Assembly: GCF_020595095.1 (NCBI RefSeq)
Contig: NZ_JAJDOP010000006.1
Span: 62,001 to 126,000 of the forward strand
DNA length: 64,000 nucleotides
Reading direction: 5' to 3'
DNA from: Microvirga rosea
GTDB lineage: Bacteria > Pseudomonadota > Alphaproteobacteria > Rhizobiales > Beijerinckiaceae
This document shows, piece by piece, positions 55,103-62,726 of this stretch (position 1 is its first letter; the number at the start of each line of letters is the position of its first letter). The notes under the pieces are model-generated. The model searched no databases, was not told the origin of the DNA, and was given only the letters and a program-made list of their open reading frames with translations. The translations under genes and the position numbers were made by a program.

Positions 55103-56191
55103 ATGTCCTTCGTCCTTGAAAAGATAGGCAAGACCGTAGGGGCCGAGACGCATATCGCGGATGTCTCCCTGTCGCTCGATCACGGCTCTCTGAACGTGCT
55201 GTTGGGAGCGACCTTATCGGGTAAGACCTCCCTCATGCGGCTCATGGCGGGCCTGGATGCCCCAACGACTGGCCGCATCCTGATCGACGGAAGGGATGTA
55301 ACGGGATGGCCTGTGCAGCGGCGCAGCGTCGCCATGGTCTACCAGCAGTTCATCAACTATCCCTCTTTCTCGGTTTATGACAATATTGCTTCTCCGCTTC
55401 GTGTCGCCGGCTTGCCCAAGAGCGAAATAGAGAGCCGTGTTCGTCAAGCGGCAAAGCTTTTGAGGCTTGAGCCGTACCTGGACCGGAAACCCCTGAGCCT
55501 GTCGGGAGGTCAACAGCAGCGGACCGCGATTGCGAGAGCTCTGGTGAAACAGGCCGACCTCGTTCTCCTGGATGAGCCACTGGCGAACCTCGACTATAAA
55601 CTGCGTGAAGAACTGCGCGAGGAGTTGCCTCGGGTCTTCTCAGCCTCTGGTGCCATCTTCGTCTATGCAACGACCGAGCCTTCCGAAGCGCTCTTGCTGG
55701 GTGGTCGTACAGCCACGCTCTTTCAGGGCCGCGTCACACAGTTTGGGCCGACACCGCAGGTTTATCGACAGCCGCATGATATCACCACGGCCAGGGTCTT
55801 TTCCGATCCGCCGCTCAATACCATGCGGGCTCAGAAATCGGGTGGCACCATGACTTTGAGCGCAGGAGGAAGACTCGATACCGCGAGCTTCTTTTCGTCC
55901 GTTCCTGACGGGGATTATGTCATCGGTTTCCGCGCCCATCATCTCGGGTTGGAGCCCGGTTCTGATGATGCCATTCCCATTCCGGCTACTGTTTCAGTCG
56001 CGGAAATCACCGGATCTGAGAGCTTTCTCCACCTCGACGCAGGCACGCATCGTTTCGTGGCTCTGGTTCCCGGAGTGAAGCGACTGGAGCCCGGCTCCTC
56101 CGTCACAGCTTTTCTCGATCCCCGGAGAGTGCTCCTGTTCAACGAAGCGGGTACCCTCGTCGCCGCCGTCCCGTCGCGACAGGCAGCTTAG
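55103..56191 (+). CDS. glpS: Glycerol ABC transporter ATPase GlpS
   Basis: A 362-residue MalK-like ATPase, one of two in the glpSTPQUV glycerol uptake operon known from Rhizobium. Walker A GATLSGKT (35-42), intact signature LSGGQ (133-137) and Walker B LVLLDE (153-158), but the switch histidine is replaced: VYATTEPSEA has Thr191 where VYVTHDQTEA has His. A C-terminal regulatory beta domain begins near 240. The partner GlpT has the opposite defects (see there). The start follows about 217 bases without a gene after the GntR regulator; no clear promoter was found. Confidence 0.9.
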   Translation: MSFVLEKIGKTVGAETHIADVSLSLDHGSLNVLLGATLSGKTSLMRLMAGLDAPTTGRILIDGRDVTGWPVQRRSVAMVYQQFINYPSFSVYDNIASPLRVAGLPKSEIESRVRQAAKLLRLEPYLDRKPLSLSGGQQQRTAIARALVKQADLVLLDEPLANLDYKLREELREELPRVFSASGAIFVYATTEPSEALLLGGRTATLFQGRVTQFGPTPQVYRQPHDITTARVFSDPPLNTMRAQKSGGTMTLSAGGRLDTASFFSSVPDGDYVIGFRAHHLGLEPGSDDAIPIPATVSVAEITGSESFLHLDAGTHRFVALVPGVKRLEPGSSVTAFLDPRRVLLFNEAGTLVAAVPSRQAA

Positions 56192-56199
56192 GAGGCAGC

Positions 56200-57300
56200 A
56201 TGGCGCGGATCTCTCTGGACCATCTCGCCCACGCCTACAAACCGGATCCGCAAGGTCCTCAGGATTATGCACTCAAAGAAATCGATCACGTTTGGGAGCA
56301 AGGCGGAGCCTATGCGCTTCTGGGTCCGTCCGGTTGTGGCAAGACCACCCTTCTCAACATCATTTCAGGTCTCGTGCATCCTACTCGGGGTCGTATCCTT
56401 TTTGATGATCGGGACGTAACGGATCTGCGAACTGAGGAAAGGAATATCGCGCAGGTTTTCCAGTTCCCGGTTGTCTACGACACTATGACCGTTCGCGAGA
56501 ATCTTGCCTTTCCACTCAAGAACAGAAATGTCCCGAGCAGTAAAATTGCCCCGCGAGTTGAAGAGATCGCGCGGCTTCTCGACCTCACACCTGTTCTGGA
56601 CCGGAAGGCGAGTAACCTGACGGCCGATATGAAGCAGAAGATCTCATTGGGGCGGGGCTTGGTGCGGGCAGATGTGGCCGCAATTCTCTTTGACGAGCCT
56701 CTGACTGTGATCGACCCCCATCTGAAGTGGCAGCTGCGCTCGACTTTGAAGGAGATTCACCGCGCGCTCGATATTACCATGATTTATGTCACGCATGACC
56801 AGACCGAGGCGCTGACCTTTGCAGACAAGGTTGTCGTCATGCACGATGGCGCGGTGGTTCAGACCGGCACGCCGGAGGAGCTTTTCGAACGACCCGCTCA
56901 CACTTTCGTCGGTCATTTCATCGGGTCGCCTGGGATGAATATACTGCCATGCCGTCTCGACGGCATGACGGCTTATATCGGCGATGACCCGGTGATCCTT
57001 CAGCGCACCTATCCCGAGCTCGCAAGTCAGCGACAAGTCGAACTTGGGATCAGGCCGGAATTCGTCAGCGTCCAACGGACTGGCAACGGATTGCCAGCTC
57101 GGCTCAAGCGCATCGACGATATCGGCCGAACGAGGATCGCACGGGTCGAGATGGCAGGACGTCAGCTTGCGGCAAGTGTGCCGGAGAACTTTTCCCTGGA
57201 TGGCGATGAAGTATCGCTGATCATGGACCCGCATCGCATTCATATTTATGCAGATGGGCATCTGCTTCCCGGCGAGCCAACTACGGGGGGGCACCAGTGA
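56200..57300 (+). CDS. glpT: Glycerol ABC transporter ATPase GlpT
   Basis: A 366-residue MalK-like ATPase with Walker A GPSGCGKT (42-49), Walker B AILFDE (161-166) and the switch His199 (VTHDQTEA). The signature LSGGQ is degraded to LTADMKQ (140-146). In a GlpS-GlpT dimer the GlpT Walker site would face the intact GlpS signature, and the other site would be inactive. It starts 8 bases after glpS and overlaps glpP by four. It is not the GlpT of E. coli (glycerol-3-phosphate antiporter), despite the name. Confidence 0.9.
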   Translation: MARISLDHLAHAYKPDPQGPQDYALKEIDHVWEQGGAYALLGPSGCGKTTLLNIISGLVHPTRGRILFDDRDVTDLRTEERNIAQVFQFPVVYDTMTVRENLAFPLKNRNVPSSKIAPRVEEIARLLDLTPVLDRKASNLTADMKQKISLGRGLVRADVAAILFDEPLTVIDPHLKWQLRSTLKEIHRALDITMIYVTHDQTEALTFADKVVVMHDGAVVQTGTPEELFERPAHTFVGHFIGSPGMNILPCRLDGMTAYIGDDPVILQRTYPELASQRQVELGIRPEFVSVQRTGNGLPARLKRIDDIGRTRIARVEMAGRQLAASVPENFSLDGDEVSLIMDPHRIHIYADGHLLPGEPTTGGHQ

Positions 57301-58193
57301 CCAAGACCCTGAATCACAAAGCTTGGTTCCTGGTGCTTCCGGTCTTCGCCGTTGTTGCATTTTCAGCAGTTCTGCCACTCATGACGGTCGTGAATTACTC
57401 CGTCCAGGATACCTTCGGCAACAATCAGTTCTTTTGGAATGGGGTCGCTTGGTTTCAGGACCTGCTCGATCCTTCGACGGAACTGGGAGGCCGGTTCTTT
57501 GGCGCCTTGTGGCGCACGCTGCTCTTCTCGGCCATTATTCTGACGATCGAGATCCCGCTTGGCATTCTGGTTGCTCTTTCCATGCCTCGTGAGGGGTGGC
57601 GAGTTGCGTTCTGCCTCGTATTGATGGCATTGCCGCTCTTGATCCCCTGGAATGTCGTCGGCACCATTTGGCAGGTTTTTGCGCGCAGCGACATCGGACT
57701 GCTTGGCTGGGTGGTTAATCACATGGGGATTGACTACAACTACACCGGACATTCGCTCGACGCGTGGATCACCATCATTGTCATGGATGTCTGGCATTGG
57801 ACGAGCCTGGTTGCTCTCCTGTGCTACGCAGGACTGAAGTCCATTCCAGATGCCTATTATCAGGCGGCACGGATCGACGGAGCGTCCCGCTGGGCCGTCT
57901 TCCGTACGATCCAATTACCGAAGATGCGCCGTGTCCTGCTGATTGCGGTTCTTCTACGTTTCATGGATTCATTCATGATCTATACGGAGCCATTCGTTCT
58001 CACTGGTGGAGGACCTGGAAACGCCACGACCTTTTTGTCGATCGATCTCGTGAAGCTGGCGCTCGGGCAGTTCGACCTGGGCAAGGCCGCTGCGATGTCA
58101 TTGGTCTATAACCTTATCATCCTGGTCATCTGCTGGATATTCTACACTGTCATGACCAATGTGGATGCAGACCGCGAAAGGCGTGAGGCGTGA
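57297..58193 (+). CDS. glpP: Glycerol ABC transporter permease GlpP
   Basis: A 298-residue MalF-like permease with six helices and the EAA loop region YYQAARIDGASRWAVFRTIQLP. It forms the channel with GlpQ. The start ATG of the next gene overlaps its stop. The N-terminus NHKAWFLVLPVFAVVAFSAV is the first membrane segment. Confidence 0.9.
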   Translation: MTKTLNHKAWFLVLPVFAVVAFSAVLPLMTVVNYSVQDTFGNNQFFWNGVAWFQDLLDPSTELGGRFFGALWRTLLFSAIILTIEIPLGILVALSMPREGWRVAFCLVLMALPLLIPWNVVGTIWQVFARSDIGLLGWVVNHMGIDYNYTGHSLDAWITIIVMDVWHWTSLVALLCYAGLKSIPDAYYQAARIDGASRWAVFRTIQLPKMRRVLLIAVLLRFMDSFMIYTEPFVLTGGGPGNATTFLSIDLVKLALGQFDLGKAAAMSLVYNLIILVICWIFYTVMTNVDADRERREA

Positions 58194-59071
58194 CGGAGAG
58201 CATTGTCATCGACCGCAGCAATACATCGGAACTCAGGGCGGATGCGGCCAATCGTGCCGCTTACCGTCAGAGGATCAATGGAAAAGCGGTCGTGATGACG
58301 GTCTACCTCGTATTTCTCATGCTCCCGATTTACTGGCTCGTGAATATGAGCCTGAAGACCAATATGGAGATTACGAGTGGGCTGACCCTGTGGCCACGTC
58401 AGCTGACGTTCGGCAATTATATCAAGATTTTTACAGACCAAAGCTGGTACTCGGGCTACATCAACTCGCTTACATACGTAATCATCAACACACTCCTGTC
58501 GATCTCGTTTGCTCTTCCGGCTGCTTATGCTTTCTCACGTTATCGCTTTCTCGGGGACAAGCATCTTTTCTTCTGGCTGCTGACCAACCGTATGGCTCCG
58601 CCCGCGGTTTTTGCCTTGCCTTTCTTCAACCTCTACTCCGCCATCGGGCTGTTCGACACTCCTTGGGCCGTGGCCCTCGCGCACTGCCTCTTCAATATTC
58701 CGCTTGCCGTTTGGATACTTGAAGGTTTTATGTCCGGTGTGCCACGGGAAATCGATGAAACGGCAGCGATCGACGGCTACTCGTTTCCTCATTTCTTTAT
58801 AAAAATCTTCATGCCTCTCATCGCCAGTGGAATCGGAGTGGCCGCGTTCTTCTGCTTCATGTTTTCATGGGTTGAGTTGCTTCTGGCACGAACGCTGACA
58901 ACCGTAAATGCAAAGCCGATTGCTGCTACGATGACCCGAACGGTCTCGGCTGCGGGAATGGACTGGGGCCTGCTTGCTGCAGCAGGAGTCCTCACGATCG
59001 TTCCGGGGGCTCTCGTGATCTGGTTCGTCCGGAACTACATCGCCAAGGGCTTTGCCTTGGGACGGGTTTAG
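58190..59071 (+). CDS. glpQ: Glycerol ABC transporter permease GlpQ
   Basis: A 293-residue MalG-like permease: helices from residue 35 and the EAA loop VPREIDETAAIDGYSFPHFFIKIFMP (read in parts). MSWVELLLARTLTTVNAKPIA lies near the C-terminus. The start uses GTG at 58190 within the overlap, typical for this operon. It pairs with GlpP. It is not the E. coli glycerophosphodiesterase GlpQ. Confidence 0.9.
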   Translation: MTESIVIDRSNTSELRADAANRAAYRQRINGKAVVMTVYLVFLMLPIYWLVNMSLKTNMEITSGLTLWPRQLTFGNYIKIFTDQSWYSGYINSLTYVIINTLLSISFALPAAYAFSRYRFLGDKHLFFWLLTNRMAPPAVFALPFFNLYSAIGLFDTPWAVALAHCLFNIPLAVWILEGFMSGVPREIDETAAIDGYSFPHFFIKIFMPLIASGIGVAAFFCFMFSWVELLLARTLTTVNAKPIAATMTRTVSAAGMDWGLLAAAGVLTIVPGALVIWFVRNYIAKGFALGRV

Positions 59072-59084
59072 AGGAGGGCACCCC

Positions 59085-59366
59085 ATGTCTGATTTCGCAT
59101 GGATGGCGTGGACATGGCAGACGGCACTCTTCTTTGCCGGCATCGCTTGCCTGCTTGCCGTCATGACCGCGGCCGCCATTTATTGGCCTGAAACGGAGCG
59201 GGTCGGGGTACTGCGCATTCCTACCACCCGCGGGGATCGTCTTTTTATCAGCTTGTTGGGGGCAGCATTCATTCACCTGGCATGGCTCGGCCTTGTTGGG
59301 CCTGATCTATGGTGGGCTTTTGGTCTATCTCTCGCCTATGCGGCGCTCGTGTTCCGCTATGTCTGA
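59085..59366 (+). CDS. glpU: Small membrane protein DUF2160 (GlpU)
   Basis: A 93-residue protein with two to three membrane segments (TALFFAGIACLLAVMTAAAI; RLFISLLGAAFIHLAWLGLV; WWAFGLSLAYAALVF). It belongs to DUF2160, found in glycerol ABC operons between the permeases and the binding protein. Its role in transport is unclear. ATG 59085 follows GAGGAGGGC; a longer frame from 59052 overlaps glpQ. Confidence 0.86.
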   Translation: MSDFAWMAWTWQTALFFAGIACLLAVMTAAAIYWPETERVGVLRIPTTRGDRLFISLLGAAFIHLAWLGLVGPDLWWAFGLSLAYAALVFRYV

Positions 59367-59451
59367 GATAGGCCCGGAAGACTCAGCGGCGGTGCGCCGG
59401 TGAGAACACTCGATCGAACAAAGAGGTCGATCGATCACGGGAGGAAGATCA

Positions 59452-61206
59452 ATGGTGCCAAGATCGCGTCTCAGGCTTCTCGCTTCAGTAAGTGTTGCAG
59501 CAATGGCGCTCGGATCGAGCGTGGCCTTCGCAGGGATGGACGAGGCTCGCCGCTGGGTCGAGACCGAGTTCCAACCGTCAACGCTGTCGAAAGACGAGCA
59601 GTTGAAGGAGATGGAATGGTTCGTCAATGCGGCAAAGCCGTTTGCTGGTATGGAAATCAACGTCGTCTCGGAAACGATCACGACCCACGAGTATGAAGCT
59701 CGCACCCTCGCAAAGGCATTTTCCGAGATTACCGGGATAAAGCTGACCCACGACCTCATCCAGGAAGGTGACGTCGTGGAAAAGATCCAGACGCAGATGC
59801 AGTCTGGTCGCAATCTCTATGATGCTTGGGTCAACGATTCCGATCTCATCGGGACGCACTTCCGTTACAAGCAGGCAATCGCTCTCGATGATTGGATGGC
59901 GGGTGAGGGGAAGGACGTCACGTCTCCGACACTGGATGTGAACGACTTTATCGGAAAATCGTTCACGACTGCGCCGGACGGCAAGATGTATCAGCTTCCG
60001 GACCAACAATTCGCGAACGTGTACTGGTTCCGGTATGATTGGTTCCAGCGTCCGGATCTGAAGGAAAAATTCAAGGCGAAGTACGGCTATGATCTCGGTG
60101 TGCCGGTCAATTGGTCGGCCTATGAGGACATTGCCGAGTTCTTTACGAATGATGTCAAGGAAATCGACGGCGTCAAAGTCTATGGACACATGGACTACGG
60201 CAAGAAAGATCCATCGCTCGGCTGGCGCTTCACGGATGCCTGGCTCTCGATGGCAGGTAACGGTGATAAAGGCATTCCCAATGGTCTCCCTGTCGACGAG
60301 TGGGGGATACGCATGGAGGGGTGTCGCCCTGTTGGATCGTCGGTCGAGCGCGGCGGCGACACCAATGGTCCGGCAGCGGTCTACTCGATCGTAAAATATC
60401 TCGATTGGATGAAGAAATATGCTCCACCCCAAGCGAACGGCATGAACTTCTCCGAATCTGGCCCCGTTCCCGCTCAAGGCAATGTGGCTCAGCAGATCTT
60501 CTGGTACACAGCGTTTACCGCCGACATGGTGAAGCCCGGTCTGCCGGTGGTGAACCAGGACGGCACCCCGAAATGGCGGATGGCGCCGTCCCCGCACGGT
60601 TCTTATTGGAAGGAGGGGATGAAGCTTGGCTATCAGGATGCCGGATCCTGGACGCTTCTTAAATCCACGCCATTGGAGCGTCGCAAGGCAGCTTGGCTTT
60701 ATGCCCAGTTCGTCACATCGAAAAGCGTCTCACTCAAGAAAAGCCATGTGGGACTGACCTTCATTCGTGAAAGCGACATTTGGGATAAGAGCTTTACGGA
60801 CCGCGCGCCCAAGCTTGGCGGTCTCGTCGAGTTCTATCGCTCTCCTGCCCGCGTTCAATGGACGCCGACGGGCAATAATGTTCCGGATTATCCCAAGCTC
60901 GCGCAGCTCTGGTGGCAGAATATTGGCGATGCCGCTTCGGGAGCAAAGACCCCGCAGCAGGCTATGGACGCGCTGGCTGCTGCGCAGGATGACGTTCTTG
61001 GACGCCTTGAAAGAGCCAATGTGCAGGGGGAATGCGGTCCGAAGCTCAATCCAAAAACCTCCGCTGAGGAGTGGTTCAAGAAGGCGGAGGCATCCGGTCA
61101 TATCGCACCACAGCGGAAACTGGCCGATGAGAAGCCTAAGGGTGAAACGGTCGACTACGATACTTTGATCAAGAGCTGGCCCGCTTCGCCCCCCAAGCGT
61201 AGCTGA
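59452..61206 (+). CDS. glpV: Glycerol-binding protein GlpV
   Basis: A 584-residue periplasmic binding protein with signal MVPRSRLRLLASVSVAAMALGSSVAFAG, longer than usual for MalE-type proteins, as is typical of this family. Trp/Asp-rich stretches (YWFRYDWFQ, LYDAWVNDSDLIGT) suit a small polyol ligand. A strong ribosome-binding site (GGGAGGAAG) precedes ATG 59452. It is the last gene before the terminator at 61238. No glpD or glpK gene is in the window. Confidence 0.9.
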   Translation: MVPRSRLRLLASVSVAAMALGSSVAFAGMDEARRWVETEFQPSTLSKDEQLKEMEWFVNAAKPFAGMEINVVSETITTHEYEARTLAKAFSEITGIKLTHDLIQEGDVVEKIQTQMQSGRNLYDAWVNDSDLIGTHFRYKQAIALDDWMAGEGKDVTSPTLDVNDFIGKSFTTAPDGKMYQLPDQQFANVYWFRYDWFQRPDLKEKFKAKYGYDLGVPVNWSAYEDIAEFFTNDVKEIDGVKVYGHMDYGKKDPSLGWRFTDAWLSMAGNGDKGIPNGLPVDEWGIRMEGCRPVGSSVERGGDTNGPAAVYSIVKYLDWMKKYAPPQANGMNFSESGPVPAQGNVAQQIFWYTAFTADMVKPGLPVVNQDGTPKWRMAPSPHGSYWKEGMKLGYQDAGSWTLLKSTPLERRKAAWLYAQFVTSKSVSLKKSHVGLTFIRESDIWDKSFTDRAPKLGGLVEFYRSPARVQWTPTGNNVPDYPKLAQLWWQNIGDAASGAKTPQQAMDALAAAQDDVLGRLERANVQGECGPKLNPKTSAEEWFKKAEASGHIAPQRKLADEKPKGETVDYDTLIKSWPASPPKRS

Positions 61207-61237
61207 TCAGTGGGCGAGTTTAAAAAGAAATGAAAGA

Positions 61238-61280
61238 GGTGCCGGAGCATTGACAGCATGCTCCGGCACCATTTGTTCTG
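61238..61280 (+). terminator. Terminator of the glp operon
   Basis: GGTGCCGGAGCAT (61238-61250) and ATGCTCCGGCACC (61258-61270) form a perfect 13-base stem with a seven-base loop, followed by ATTTGTTCTG, a T-rich but interrupted tail. It begins 32 bases after the glpV stop. Confidence 0.8.
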
Positions 61281-61322
61281 GATGAGGCATTCCTAGCAAT
61301 GCGGTTATATTCCAACCAAGCA

Positions 61323-61336
61323 GGAACAAATGTTCC
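61323..61336. promoter_or_regulatory. Palindrome GGAACA-AA-TGTTCC
   Basis: A perfect 6+2+6 palindrome about 185 bases before the next gene. The 314-base region between glpV and the HlyD-like gene (61207-61520) holds this, the terminator and no gene I can support. It could be an operator for the polysaccharide genes. It fits GAAC-N4-GTTC, the LexA box of Gram-positives, but not the alphaproteobacterial GTTC-N7-GTTC, so I do not call it LexA. Confidence 0.4.
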
Positions 61337-61520
61337 ATGGTCGTGATTATTTCAAGGGATGATGCGCCTTGAAGGATTTCTCTGGATTAGTCAGAGAAAT
61401 TTCTATGACTTGAGGCGAAGTTCGTCATGAAAGCCTTGATGAACGGCGATATTCGTAGGAAGGAATGGTAGATCCGAAATCGCCGCCTTGCGATCAACTC
61501 AGCTACACTTCCGCAGATCA

Positions 61521-62726
61521 ATGACCCGCTTACGTATTTTCATCGGTGCGCTTCTCCTCCTCGGAGGGCTTTATATTGTTGTCGGCGAGCATCTTGCTGG
61601 AACGAGCGCGGACGCCACAGTGAATGCGCGCACATCCGTACTACGAGCGCCCGTGGAGGGCGTCGTGGCGTTCAGTGTTCGCAGTATCGGTGCGAGAATA
61701 TCGCCTGAGGAAGCCGTCGCCCATATCACGGATGATCGCTTTGATACGGCTCGGCTGATCGATCTGGAGCGCGCTCAGTCTGCCCTCGAAATCGAACGCA
61801 AGCGCCTTGCAGCACAGATCGCGGCTGTCTCGGATGCTCGTAAGATCATGCAGACGCAAGCGAAGGACTATCAGGAAGGGCGTATCCGGCAGATCCAGTC
61901 GCGCATCGGAGAAGCGCAGGCCGCACAAGAATCCGCTGCGGCCAAGCTTCGAGAAGCCGACAGCGCCTTGAAGCGGACGATTTCTCTGAATGATCGTGGC
62001 CTGCAAACAAATATTACCCTCGATAAGGCCAAGGCCGACTACGACGTTGCACAGCAGGACATTCAAGGCGCGCAACAACGTTACAATTTTCTGACAACGG
62101 AACTTGCTGCGGCAAAAAACGGGGTCTTCATCGGAGATTCCTATAACGATGCTCCCTCGTCGACGCAGCGAATTCGTGAATTCGATCTCCGGCTTGCGGA
62201 ACTCAATGCCGAGTCGCAGCAGGCCGAGATGCGTTTGAAGCTGAGCACGGAACAGATCGCCGCAGAGCGCCTCCGTGTGAACAAACTCACGGCGGCTGAT
62301 CTGAATACAGAGAATCCCAGCATCGTCTGGAACTTCCTGGTCAGTGGTGGCGAATACGTCAATCGTGGACAAGACTTGATGCGGCTTGTCGATTGTTCGA
62401 CCACCATGGTGACGGCAAGCGTCAGCGAGAGCGTCTACGCGCGCCTCAAAGTTGGGATGCCCGCGCAGTTCCGCCTGAATGCGGACAAAAGAGTGTTCGA
62501 TGCCACAATTACCCGATTGGGTGGCTCCGGCGCATCCGGCCTTTATGCGACGCTCGCGATCGGGCCGAGCACGGAACACCTGACGCGGTTTGATGTGGCA
62601 TTGGACGTGCCGGGGCTTTTGGAAGATCAGGAACTTGCCTGCGCTGTGGGAAGAACAGGGCGCGTTCTTTTCACCGGCGGTCCGCTGTCGGGTGTTCGTG
62701 AGACCCTGGCACGGTTCGGCTTCTAG
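61521..62726 (+). CDS. HlyD-like membrane-fusion protein, BgsB-like
   Basis: A 401-residue protein with one N-terminal membrane helix (LRIFIGALLLLGGLYIVVG), a lipoyl half motif (VLRAPVEGVVAFSVRSIGARISPEE), a long coiled coil (about 70-260) and a beta domain (FLVSGGEYVNRGQDLMRLVDCS). It resembles the adaptors that accompany exopolysaccharide synthases. TTG 61488 would add 11 residues before ATG 61521. The stop codon TAG is followed at once by the ATG of the GT2 gene, so the two are coupled. Confidence 0.8.
   Translation: MTRLRIFIGALLLLGGLYIVVGEHLAGTSADATVNARTSVLRAPVEGVVAFSVRSIGARISPEEAVAHITDDRFDTARLIDLERAQSALEIERKRLAAQIAAVSDARKIMQTQAKDYQEGRIRQIQSRIGEAQAAQESAAAKLREADSALKRTISLNDRGLQTNITLDKAKADYDVAQQDIQGAQQRYNFLTTELAAAKNGVFIGDSYNDAPSSTQRIREFDLRLAELNAESQQAEMRLKLSTEQIAAERLRVNKLTAADLNTENPSIVWNFLVSGGEYVNRGQDLMRLVDCSTTMVTASVSESVYARLKVGMPAQFRLNADKRVFDATITRLGGSGASGLYATLAIGPSTEHLTRFDVALDVPGLLEDQELACAVGRTGRVLFTGGPLSGVRETLARFGF

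Noticed and set aside
59578..60597. 339-codon - strand frame opposite glpV
   Set aside because: It is antisense to glpV, with no recognisable domain or ribosome-binding site.
61323..61336. GGAACAAATGTTCC as a LexA box
   Set aside because: It fits the Gram-positive consensus GAAC-N4-GTTC, not the alphaproteobacterial GTTC-N7-GTTC, and no SOS gene is nearby.
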